Source: Calothrix sp. 336/3 (GTDB lineage: Bacteria > Cyanobacteriota > Cyanobacteriia > Cyanobacteriales > Nostocaceae). Taken from it: 64,000 nt of DNA. Made by a program: the position numbers and the translations under genes. The stretch covers positions 3,574,700-3,638,699 of the forward strand of contig NZ_CP011382.1 in the NCBI RefSeq assembly GCF_000734895.2, given 5' to 3'. The notes below the pieces were generated by a model. The model ran no database searches and was not told the DNA's origin. It was given only the letters and a program-made list of their open reading frames with translations. Below are positions 18,411 to 26,547 of the stretch, piece by piece (position 1 is the first letter of the stretch; the number at the start of each line of letters is the position of its first letter).

Positions 18411-18728
18411 TACTTTATATCCTTAATCCAGCTTCCAACAATAATTTAAACACAAGCAAAGCTAGCTACAAAAGGCAAACCCCGGATGGATTTTGGATTC
18501 TGATGAAAAGTTGACGAATCACTTTCAGGTACGCTGCAAACAGCATAGTTGCTGCTATGCCAGAATTTGGAAACTTCAAACCTTCCGGTTGTCAACTTTT
18601 CAAGGAGAGTTATGGATTAAACTGACTCAAAAGACGAATCTGATATGTGATTATGTGCTATTGCCTGCGATATTTTCACAATCAAGTCGAACTTGAACAG
18701 TTAATCTCAGTATCTCAAATCACCTCTT
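18411..18728 (-). other. ccmK2-ccmK1 spacer
   Basis: A 318-base spacer inside the operon, long compared with the 6 bases between ccmK1 and ccmL. No gene. It contains the structured element at 18504-18602 and is a likely place for processing, attenuation or a second promoter. Confidence 0.6.
18504..18602 (-). other. Candidate structured RNA element in ccmK2-ccmK1 spacer
   Basis: TGAAAAGTTGAC (18504-18515) and GTCAACTTTTCA (18591-18602) are a perfect 12-base inverted repeat closing a 75-base interior. Inside, GCATAG/CTATGC (18543-18560) and AACC/GGTT (near 18579-18590) form additional hairpins. The fold would be a multi-branch junction in the operon transcript between ccmK2 and ccmK1. A role in setting the ratio of the two shell proteins is inference. 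Confidence 0.5.
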
Positions 18729-19037
18729 CTAGGTTCGGAACTGTTCTACCGCTTCGGTGTAACGAATTGGCAACACATATTCCAGGTTCTCATGGGGACG
18801 AGCGATGATATGGGTTGATACAACCTCACCACCGTTAACTCTTCTTGCAGCTTCAATTCCCGCAGCCACAGACGCTTGAACTTCGGAAACGTCTCCCCGA
18901 ACAATCACTGTCACGCGGGCACTACCGATTTTCTCGTAACCCACCAATGTTACACGAGCTGCTTTTACCATCGCGTCAGCAGCTTCTACTACAGCAGGGA
19001 AACCCTTAGTTTCAATCATTCCAACCGCAATTGGCAT
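18729..19037 (-). CDS. ccmK2: Carboxysome shell hexamer protein CcmK2
   Basis: 102 aa, a single BMC domain ending EAVEQFRT, the usual CcmK2 length. The core blocks [29 protein letters not shown] and [13 protein letters not shown] are almost identical to ccmK1, a tandem duplicate. CcmK2 is the major facet protein and the docking site of the CcmN encapsulation peptide. AGGAG lies 8 bases before its ATG. It is the first gene of the ccm operon, divergent from ndhF4. Confidence 0.96.
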   Translation of the reverse strand: MPIAVGMIETKGFPAVVEAADAMVKAARVTLVGYEKIGSARVTVIVRGDVSEVQASVAAGIEAARRVNGGEVVSTHIIARPHENLEYVLPIRYTEAVEQFRT

Positions 19038-19671
19038 CGCAGGACTCCTAACAAAATTAATCCAATTAGTAAATCAGTACTGTCTCGTGGAAAATTCCGA
19101 CGGGGATGCTCATCTTGAGCGAAAAACTGTACTCCAATTAAGCATAGGAAACCTTTGTCCCCCTGACAATATAAATTAGTATAATAGTTTATAATAAAAA
19201 AGTTTTAAAAAACTTAATATATTTTTATCTGGGGATTTTGCTCAATTTAAGTTCATGGATTCCTAGAGTATCCACTTCTGCTTTATAATTTTTTTATTAC
19301 ATTTGCTTGCTCAAAGTTCATAAACTGGGAAAATCTGCTCATCGAGGAACGAAAAACTGTGTGAAACACCTCACGTAGTGTCTTTCCTCTGTTTCTGTTG
19401 TCTGTGTAAAAAATACTTAAATATATTATATAAATTTTTATTATAATACATATAAATGGCTATTTTGAGATGAGAAAAACCTGATATGTTGCTAAAACAA
19501 CTTCTGTCGCACAGTCTCTATTAATAATAGCAATTGTATTTTTTTGCAGGTTATAAAAGACAAATGAAATGAAAATATACGATAATAAATTGTCATTAAG
19601 TATCGATAAAAACTTACTTAATTCATAGAGATATGTGAATAGTTGCCAAAGCAAGAACCAGGAAAAATTAG
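19038..19671. other. Divergent regulatory region ccmK2 / ndhF4
   Basis: About 630 very AT-rich bases that must carry the promoters of both the carboxysome operon and the CO2-uptake NDH-1 operon. Several TATAAT-like stretches occur (for example near 19180), but none has a convincing partner at the right distance, so I assign no start sites. Confidence 0.55.
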
Positions 19672-21528
19672 ATGAATCAATTATTGTTTGCAACGAGTTG
19701 GTGGCTGCCTGCATATGGCTTACTGGGGGCGGTTTGCGCTCTGCCTTGGGCAATGGGATTGATTCGCCGCACAGGTCCTAGACCGGCAGCATACTTTAAC
19801 TTGTTGACTACGTTTTTAGCTTTTATCCATAGCTTGTTAGTCTTCAAAGATATTTGGAGCATTGATGTGGAAAATCTTGTGATTACTTGGTTTACTGCGG
19901 GGGATTTTCATCTTTCTTTTGCTTTAGAAATATCACAAGTTAGTATTGGGGCATCAGTTTTAATTACAGGTTTGAGCCTGTTAGCACAAGTATATGCCCT
20001 GGGCTATATGGAAAAAGATTGGGCATTGGCGCGTTTCTTCGCCTTGATGGGATTTTTTGAGGCGGCGTTAAGTGCACTAGCCATCAGTGACTCACTCTTT
20101 CTCAGCTATGCGGTTTTAGAAGTTTTAACCCTCTCAACCTATATGTTGGTAGGGTTTTGGTATGCTCAGCCCTTAGTTGTGACAGCTGCTAGGGATGCGT
20201 TTTTAACTAAGCGGGTAGGTGACTTACTGCTATTGATGGGGGTTGTTGCCCTATCAACGATGGCAGGGAGTTTGAATTTTCCAGATTTATATGAATGGGC
20301 ACAAACTGCTCAGTTAAGTCCTCTGACATCTAACTTGTTGGGTTTAGCTTTAATTGCTGGACCTGCGGGAAAATGTGCCCAGTTCCCCTTACACCTGTGG
20401 TTAGACGAGGCTATGGAAGGTCCGAACCCGGCATCGGTGATGCGAAATTCCATGGTTGTGGCAGGGGGAGCTTATGTATTATTTAAGCTGCAACCGATTT
20501 TAGCTCTATCTCCGATAGCATTAAATGCCTTGGTGATTATGGGTACGGTGACAGCAGTGGGGGCGACTCTGGTTTCCTTGGCTCAGATTGACATTAAGCG
20601 GGCACTATCCCACTCTACTAGTGCCTATATGGGTTTAGTTTTCTTGGCAGTAGGGATGCAACAGGGTGGTGTGGCTTTGATGTTGTTGCTTAGTCATGCG
20701 ATCGCCAAGGCTTTATTATTTATGAGTTCCGGCTCAGTTATTTTTACAACCAGTACCCAAGATTTAACAGAAATGGGTGGTTTATGGTCACGGATGCCAG
20801 CCACAACAACAGCCTATGTTGTCGGAGCCGCAGGAATGGTGACTATTTTGCCCTTGGGTAGTTTTTGGGCGATGTTATCCTGGGCTGATGGCTTTGCCTT
20901 TAGTAGTCCGTGGGTTGTGGGAGTTTTAGTACTAGTCAATGGGTTGACTGTCTTAAATTTAACTAGAGTTTTCCGCCTCATCTTTTGGGGAGAACCCCAG
21001 CAAAAAACTCGCAGAGCGCCGGAAGTTGCTTGGCAAATGGCTGTACCGATGGTGACTTTGACAATCACAACCCTGTTATTACCGATGATGCTACAACAAT
21101 GGTACTTGTTACCTAGTTGGGAGAGTATCAACTGGGTTGTGATGATTAGTCTGATTGCCTCCAGCGTTCTGGGCTTGTTCATTGGTTCTACCATGCATCT
21201 TCACAAAGCGTGGTCACGCTCTCGCATTTTGGCGTGGAGATTCATTCAAGATTTATTAGGTTACGACTTTTACATTGATCGGGTGTACAAGTTGACCGTA
21301 GTTAGTGCAGTGGCTTTACTATCGAAAATTTCCAATTGGAGCGATCGCTATCTGGTAGATGGTTTAGTCAACCTAGTTGGTTTTGCCGCTATTTTTGGTG
21401 GTCAAAGTCTGAAATATAGTATTTCTGGTCAATCTCAAGGATATATGCTCACCATTGTTGTTGGTATTAGTATCCTGGGTTTTCTTATTAGTTGGTCTCT
21501 TGGTTTATTAGATAGCTGGCATTTTTAG
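19672..21528 (+). CDS. ndhF4: NADH dehydrogenase-like subunit NdhF4 (CO2-uptake NDH-1)
   Basis: 618-aa antiporter-like membrane subunit of the ND5 family with about 16 transmembrane helices. The segment LWLDEAMEGPNPASVMRNSMVV differs from the HAATMV version of respiratory NdhF1 and fits the NdhF3/F4 group. With NdhD4 and CupB it forms the distal arm of the constitutive CO2-hydrating complex NDH-1MS', which turns CO2 into bicarbonate in the cytosol using plastoquinone reduction energy. Assigned to F4 rather than F3 because the third gene is CupB-sized. Starts 634 bases from ccmK2. Confidence 0.88.
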   Translation: MNQLLFATSWWLPAYGLLGAVCALPWAMGLIRRTGPRPAAYFNLLTTFLAFIHSLLVFKDIWSIDVENLVITWFTAGDFHLSFALEISQVSIGASVLITGLSLLAQVYALGYMEKDWALARFFALMGFFEAALSALAISDSLFLSYAVLEVLTLSTYMLVGFWYAQPLVVTAARDAFLTKRVGDLLLLMGVVALSTMAGSLNFPDLYEWAQTAQLSPLTSNLLGLALIAGPAGKCAQFPLHLWLDEAMEGPNPASVMRNSMVVAGGAYVLFKLQPILALSPIALNALVIMGTVTAVGATLVSLAQIDIKRALSHSTSAYMGLVFLAVGMQQGGVALMLLLSHAIAKALLFMSSGSVIFTTSTQDLTEMGGLWSRMPATTTAYVVGAAGMVTILPLGSFWAMLSWADGFAFSSPWVVGVLVLVNGLTVLNLTRVFRLIFWGEPQQKTRRAPEVAWQMAVPMVTLTITTLLLPMMLQQWYLLPSWESINWVVMISLIASSVLGLFIGSTMHLHKAWSRSRILAWRFIQDLLGYDFYIDRVYKLTVVSAVALLSKISNWSDRYLVDGLVNLVGFAAIFGGQSLKYSISGQSQGYMLTIVVGISILGFLISWSLGLLDSWHF

Positions 21529-21584
21529 GTGATTGCCTTTCTCCAAAAAAACCTTTCCCTTTACCCCTTCCCCTTCTTTTCACC

Positions 21585-23075
21585 ATGCTCAGTGCTTTAA
21601 TTTTGCTACCACTAATCGGAGCAGCAATCATTTGCGTCTTGCCTGAGAAGATAGCACCTCAAGCTTCTCGAAGTGTTGCTTTGCTTGTGACTATCGTCGC
21701 CTTTATTTTGTCCTTAGTATTAGCCAGTCAGTTCAATACCACAGATATTAAACAACAATTCCAAGAGTTTTTACCTTGGATTGATGCTCTGGGATTAAAC
21801 TACCACCTGGGTGTAGATGGGTTATCTTTGCCATTATTGGTTTTGAACACCATGTTAACAGCGATCGCTGTGTACAGTACCGATGTGAATATTTCGCGAT
21901 CGCGTTTCTATTATGCCTTACTGTTGCTACTCAACGCGGGTGTCACCGGTGCATTCCTTGCCCAGGATTTATTATTATTCTTCCTATTCTATGAACTAGA
22001 ACTGATTCCCCTCTATCTGCTAATTGCTATTTGGGGAGGAGAAAAACGCGGTTATGCTGCTACCAAATTTCTGATTTACACGGCTTTTTCCGGAATCCTG
22101 ATTCTGGCAAGTTTCCTGGGGATGGTGTGGTTGAGTGATGCTCCCAGTTTTGCATTGGCAACCTTGAACAGCCAAACTCTCCCCTTAGTCACCCAAGTTT
22201 GGTTACTCCTAGGTCTTCTGATTGGTTTTGGCATCAAAATGCCTCTAGTCCCCTTTCATACCTGGTTGCCAGATGCCCACGTAGAAGCATCTACCCCGAT
22301 ATCTGTACTTCTAGCAGGGGTTTTGCTGAAATTGGGAACCTATGGATTACTCAGATTTGGGATGAATTTATTACCCGATGCTTGGTCATACTTAGCTCCA
22401 GGACTAGCAATTTGGGCAGTGGTGAGCGTGTTGTATGGTTCTTCCTGCGCGATCGCCCAACGAGATATGAAAAAAATGGTAGCATATAGTTCCGTTGGGC
22501 ATATGGGCTATATATTGCTTGCTGCCGCAGCTGCCACACCCTTGAGTATTTTGGGAGCAGTTCTGCAAATGTTAAGCCACGGATTGATATCTGCGCTTTT
22601 ATTTCTCCTGGTTGGGGTAGTCTATAAGAAGGCAGGCAGTCGTGATTTGGATGTGATTCACGGATTGCTTAACCCGGAACGTGGAATGCCAGTTATTGGT
22701 AGTTTGATGGTTTTGGGTGTGATGGCAAGTGCGGGAATTCCAGGGATGTTTGGCTTTATTACAGAATTTATCCTGTTTCGTGGTAGTTTCCCTATCTTCC
22801 CCCTAGAAACACTTCTTTGTATGATTGGTACAGGGTTGACTGCGGTTTACTTCCTCATTTTGACAAATCGCGCCTTCTTTGGACGTTTATCACCCCAGGT
22901 GGAAAATTTACCTAGAGTCTACTGGAGCGATCGCGTTCCGGCAATTATCCTCGCGGTATTAATAGTTATTTTTGGCATTCAACCTGGTTGGTTAATGCGA
23001 TGGACAGAACCTACAACTTCCGCAATGGTACACCCACAAAGTGTTGTGGCAAACATTCATGTCTCTGTAGAGTGA
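21585..23075 (+). CDS. ndhD4: NADH dehydrogenase-like subunit NdhD4 (CO2-uptake NDH-1)
   Basis: 496-aa ND4-family membrane subunit with the conserved proton-channel blocks LFYELELIPLYLLIAIWGGE and KMPLVPFHTWLPDAHVEASTP, and AYSSVGHMGYI in the second half. It follows ndhF4 after 56 bases and precedes cupB, the standard ndhF4-ndhD4-cupB order seen in other beta-cyanobacteria. It acts in the thylakoid or plasma membrane as part of the CO2-uptake module. Confidence 0.9.
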   Translation: MLSALILLPLIGAAIICVLPEKIAPQASRSVALLVTIVAFILSLVLASQFNTTDIKQQFQEFLPWIDALGLNYHLGVDGLSLPLLVLNTMLTAIAVYSTDVNISRSRFYYALLLLLNAGVTGAFLAQDLLLFFLFYELELIPLYLLIAIWGGEKRGYAATKFLIYTAFSGILILASFLGMVWLSDAPSFALATLNSQTLPLVTQVWLLLGLLIGFGIKMPLVPFHTWLPDAHVEASTPISVLLAGVLLKLGTYGLLRFGMNLLPDAWSYLAPGLAIWAVVSVLYGSSCAIAQRDMKKMVAYSSVGHMGYILLAAAAATPLSILGAVLQMLSHGLISALLFLLVGVVYKKAGSRDLDVIHGLLNPERGMPVIGSLMVLGVMASAGIPGMFGFITEFILFRGSFPIFPLETLLCMIGTGLTAVYFLILTNRAFFGRLSPQVENLPRVYWSDRVPAIILAVLIVIFGIQPGWLMRWTEPTTSAMVHPQSVVANIHVSVE

Positions 23076-23232
23076 TTTTCTGTTCCTCATTTTGAGGAGT
23101 ATCAAGGAATATCTACTTTCTACTCAATTATTACCTCTATTCTGCTTAGCCCTTGGTAACTGGTGATGTTTGAGCAAGATTTTTGCATCATCCACCCTTA
23201 CCTCTTCGCAACCCCAAAGCATAGTAGTTTTG

Positions 23233-23368
23233 TACCAAATTAATATGAAGTTGCATAGAAAAAGAAGAACCCCACCCCATTTTCGCTCCGCTCGAATTTC
23301 CCCTCCCCGATTTCGGAGGAGATTAAGGAGTGGGTTTTAATTTTGTGCAGCTTCACGAAGAATTGGTA
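23233..23368. mobile_element. Miniature inverted-repeat element (MITE-like) between ndhD4 and cupB
   Basis: The ends TACCAAATTAATATGAAG (23233) and the inverse complement of CTTCACGAAGAATTGGTA (ending 23368) match imperfectly. The interior folds on itself (CCCACCCC/GGAGTGGG and CCTCCCC/GGAGGAG). There is no coding capacity. Such 130-140 base hairpin elements with TACCAA ends are common non-autonomous repeats in cyanobacteria. It inflates the ndhD4-cupB gap to 358 bases without breaking a gene. Confidence 0.6.
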
Positions 23369-23433
23369 TTAGAGGAAATAAGATTAATCGATTTCCTCTT
23401 TTTTATCCCCTATTATCCATTTCCAACAACTAT

Positions 23434-24561
23434 ATGGTGAAAAATACATCTACACATAATTCCTTATTTAATGAATATATCCAACGGCTCGAGAGTGGAG
23501 GTGCATTACTCCCAGATAATCCCGAAAATGTTTTAGAAGTCGTGGGTATACTCAAGAGCTATGGCATTGTTATTGATGCTTACTCCCACAATCTAATTTA
23601 TATTGCCAACCATCAATTTCTTAAATTTTTCCCTTTCTTTAAATATTTCAATGGTAAAGTTTCTTTACCCCAACTTTTACGTCACTGGTGGCACGATCGC
23701 ATTAACTTTGAATATGCTGAATATTGCATGAAAGCTATGTTTTGGCACGGTGGTGGGGGTTTAGATAATTATTTAGATACAAAGGATTTTAAGCAAAGAG
23801 CGCAAGCAGTAATTGCGGCAAAATTTAAAAATAATTTCTTTATCCTGGGTATCAATGAATTATTTCCTGACTTTCTGATTGAACAATTGAGAGTATCTGC
23901 TTATTACAGTGGATTAGGTCAATTTTGGCGAGTCATGGCAGATATTTTCCTCAGTCTTTCAGACCTATACGATGTTGGAAAAATTACCACAGTTCCCCAA
24001 ATAGTAGACCATATTAAATCGGGTTTAGTAGAAGCAGCAAGTAAACCAATTACCTACTCTGTAACAATCCAGGAAAAAGTTTATGAATTGTTACCTACTT
24101 CCTTAGGTTTAACTTTTCTTGCTGATACGGCAGTTCCCTATGTGGAAGCAGTTTTCTTTCGAGGAACACCATTCCAAGGTACAGTTTCCTACAATGCCCA
24201 AGCGTACCAAATTTCCCCTGACCAGTCGAGATTCCAGTATGGAGCTTTGTATGCAGATCCACTACCTATTGGGGGTGCAGGTATTCCTCCAACTCTGTTA
24301 ATGCAGGATATGCGTCATTTTCTGCCAGAATATCTTCACAAAATTTACCGTGATAGTCCCAGGGGTGAGGATGACTTACGGGTGCAAATTTGTATGAGTT
24401 TCCAAAAGTCGATGTTTTGTGTTACCACTGCTGCTATTTTGGGATTAATGCCCTATGCAGTAGATACCCAAGATATTCGTGAGCAGCAAGAAAATCGGGT
24501 GTTTTTAGAAAAATGGTTGGAGAGACTGAAAAATTCCCGGTTACAAACTGTTAATAGCTAA
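23434..24561 (+). CDS. cupB: CO2 hydration protein CupB (ChpX type)
   Basis: 375 aa, soluble subunit of the CO2-uptake NDH-1 complex that carries the carbonic-anhydrase-like site. The family block LLRHWWHDRINFEYAEYCMK (H84, H87, R89) and MFWHGGGGLDNYL are present. The length fits CupB rather than the longer CupA. It works with NdhF4/NdhD4 encoded just upstream. The start is the ATG at 23434; a MITE-like repeat separates it from ndhD4. Confidence 0.92.
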   Translation: MVKNTSTHNSLFNEYIQRLESGGALLPDNPENVLEVVGILKSYGIVIDAYSHNLIYIANHQFLKFFPFFKYFNGKVSLPQLLRHWWHDRINFEYAEYCMKAMFWHGGGGLDNYLDTKDFKQRAQAVIAAKFKNNFFILGINELFPDFLIEQLRVSAYYSGLGQFWRVMADIFLSLSDLYDVGKITTVPQIVDHIKSGLVEAASKPITYSVTIQEKVYELLPTSLGLTFLADTAVPYVEAVFFRGTPFQGTVSYNAQAYQISPDQSRFQYGALYADPLPIGGAGIPPTLLMQDMRHFLPEYLHKIYRDSPRGEDDLRVQICMSFQKSMFCVTTAAILGLMPYAVDTQDIREQQENRVFLEKWLERLKNSRLQTVNS

Positions 24562-24742
24562 CATTTGCTCTTCCTGGGATTGAGAAAATTAAATTTTGCC
24601 AGTTTTTAGCCTACTAGATGGTAGACACACAATTTCTGTAATGCAATCTGTGCGGTTTACCGTATCTGTTGCCATATTTGCCAAAGCTGGTGTTAGCTTG
24701 GAAATATCACCGTCTATCTTATGAGATTAATAGGAGGCTAAA

Positions 24743-24901
24743 ATGGATTTTGTGCGAATTGTCTGTGCGATTTTGCTACCACCCTTGGGAGTTTTTCTGC
24801 AAGTGGGTTTTGGTCTGGACTTTTGGATTAATATACTTTTAACTTTGTTTGGTTATATTCCTGGAATCGTCCATGCAGTTTGGATAATTGCCAAGAAATA
24901 A
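24743..24901 (+). CDS. Pmp3/YqaE (UPF0057) small membrane protein
   Basis: A 52-aa protein read directly. It begins MDFVRIVCAILLPPLGVFLQ, continues GFGLDFWINILLTLFGYIPG and ends VHAVWIIAKK, the full Pmp3/YqaE signature with two membrane helices. TAGGAGG stands six bases before the ATG. Relatives are stress- and salt-responsive membrane-potential modulators in fungi, plants and bacteria; its role here is not known. Confidence 0.92.
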   Translation: MDFVRIVCAILLPPLGVFLQVGFGLDFWINILLTLFGYIPGIVHAVWIIAKK

Positions 24902-24907
24902 GCTGAT

Positions 24908-24939
24908 AAAAAAATCCCCTAGGGTATGATACCAGGGGA
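24908..24939 (-). terminator. Rho-independent terminator of map
   Basis: On the minus strand CCCCT/AGGGG (24938-24916) extended by GGTA/TACC forms a hairpin followed directly by seven T (24914-24908). It lies about 40 bases after the map stop. Confidence 0.75.
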
Positions 24940-24977
24940 GTTAGCTATATATTTCGTGATATTTTTTTTTGCAAAGA

Positions 24978-25805
24978 CTATAGCTGAGTTCTATCTGTCA
25001 AAATTTCGTAGCCTGTATCTGTCACCAATACGGTATGCTCAAATTGGGCTGATAGGGATTTATCAACTGTTACGGCAGTCCAACGGTCAGAGAGAATGCG
25101 TGTCACCTTAGAACCTGCATTCAGAATTGGTTCTATGGCTAGTGTCATTCCTGCTCGTAGCTTAACGTTAGGCATTTCTCGAGTTCGGAAGTTAAACACG
25201 GATGGTTCTTCGTGTAGATTACGACCAACACCGTGACCTGTAAAGTCTTCGACTACACTAAACCCATTAGATTTAACATGGTCTTCAATAGCACCAGCAA
25301 TATCCATAAGGTAGTTGCCAGCTTTTACCTGCTCAATACCTTTATATAGGCATTCTTCTGCTACACGAATCAGTTTTGCTGCTTCCGGAGTGACATCTCC
25401 CACGGCAATTGTAATACAGGAGTCACCGTGAAAACCCTGATAAAAGGCTCCGGTATCTACCTTGAGAACATCTCCTGTACGAATAACTTTTTTGTTGTTG
25501 GGAATACCGTGAACAACTTCGTCATTGATGCTGGAGCAGATGGAAGCAGGGAAACCGTGATACCCTTTAAAACTTGGTGTTGCACCCATTTCTCGGATGC
25601 GCTTTTCCGCATGAGCATCTAAGTCAGCAGTTGTCATTCCTGGCTGAACCAACTCAGAAATTTCTTTGAGTACTGTGGCAACAATCTTAGCTGATTGCCG
25701 CATAATTTCGATTTCGCGGGGTGATTTAATTTCAATCCCTCGACGTTGTCTCTTGGGTTGTGTTGGTTGAGTTGGTTGAGAAAGCAGGTTACTGAGAATG
25801 TTCAT
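24978..25805 (-). CDS. map: Methionine aminopeptidase, type I
   Basis: 275 aa. It removes N-terminal methionine from nascent proteins. The pita-bread fold and all metal ligands are visible in order: D in [16 protein letters not shown] (two aspartates), H in [14 protein letters not shown] in LAIEPIL and E in QFEHTV. A basic N-terminal extension of about 22 residues ([15 protein letters not shown]) precedes the catalytic domain; a TTGGGT-like repeat encodes the QPTQPTQP run. Cyanobacteria usually carry several map genes. Confidence 0.95.
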   Translation of the reverse strand: MNILSNLLSQPTQPTQPKRQRRGIEIKSPREIEIMRQSAKIVATVLKEISELVQPGMTTADLDAHAEKRIREMGATPSFKGYHGFPASICSSINDEVVHGIPNNKKVIRTGDVLKVDTGAFYQGFHGDSCITIAVGDVTPEAAKLIRVAEECLYKGIEQVKAGNYLMDIAGAIEDHVKSNGFSVVEDFTGHGVGRNLHEEPSVFNFRTREMPNVKLRAGMTLAIEPILNAGSKVTRILSDRWTAVTVDKSLSAQFEHTVLVTDTGYEILTDRTQL

Positions 25806-26044
25806 GGGGAAAATTATATTTTTTGGAGCCTTGGGATAGTTTTATCTAAGGGATTAGCCACAGAATCCTGTAGATTATGGTGAAAATAATATCTACTAAA
25901 TATTTACTGCTCTATTTCTCATCGTCTAGGGATGAAAGTTTAATTTCTATGGCTGTTAAGCAACAATATCTATATTTAAGTTAACGTATTTTGCCACTGA
26001 CATAAATAGTCAGGAAAGGCAAAGAGGAAGGGTTTGGTTTGCCA

Positions 26045-26500
26045 TTAACTTTTGATCATGATATCCCCTGTCATCCCTGCTTCGCTGTGTCCGGGGATGG
26101 TACAACGTAAATTATAGGTTCCTGGTTTCATGGGAACGAATATCCATTCTGCTGTTGCACCTGGTTTGAGTTCGACATCATGGATTGCTCCTTTGACTTC
26201 GACTTTACCGGCTTCGATTTTTTGTGTCCAGATACCATCGGTAAAGTCTTTGGCTGTAAAGTAGTGTTTGAGACTACTAGGATTATTGAGTTGAAGTGTG
26301 TAACGCTTGCCTGCGGTAAATTCTAAATGATTGGGGAAGAATTTGATGTCGTTGTTGCTATTACCAAGACTAACTTCGATTTTCGTGGGTGGTTGCTGAA
26401 GGATATTATTTGTTGCAGCGATCGCCACTCCTCCATGATTGCAACTGATAGTCAACCACAGCGTCAAAAAAAGACAAATTTTTATTGCGATTTTTATCAT
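26045..26500 (-). CDS. Secreted cupredoxin (plastocyanin/azurin-like copper protein)
   Basis: 151 aa with an N-terminal signal peptide, cleaved near AIAA, or a lipoprotein anchor at C20. The cupredoxin fold has a complete type I copper site: H79 in SLKHYF, then C133, H138 and M143 in CTIPGHSEAGM. It resembles the periplasmic cupredoxin-like group more than the electron carrier PetE, whose sequence around the ligands differs. Probably a periplasmic copper electron carrier or copper-handling protein. Single gene. Confidence 0.85.
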   Translation of the reverse strand: MIKIAIKICLFLTLWLTISCNHGGVAIAATNNILQQPPTKIEVSLGNSNNDIKFFPNHLEFTAGKRYTLQLNNPSSLKHYFTAKDFTDGIWTQKIEAGKVEVKGAIHDVELKPGATAEWIFVPMKPGTYNLRCTIPGHSEAGMTGDIMIKS

Positions 26501-26547
26501 ATATATACTTATCAGTCAATCCGCGTTTATATTTTGTAACCTAAATA

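Noticed and set aside
19160-19200. TATAAT-like boxes as mapped promoters for ccmK2 or ndhF4
   Set aside because: No partner element at 16-18 bases; the region is too AT-rich for such short words to mean much.
19672-23075. Assigning these genes as respiratory ndhF1/ndhD1 or inducible ndhF3/ndhD3
   Set aside because: The NPASVMRNS segment and the following CupB-sized gene fit the constitutive CO2-uptake set; CupA would be longer.
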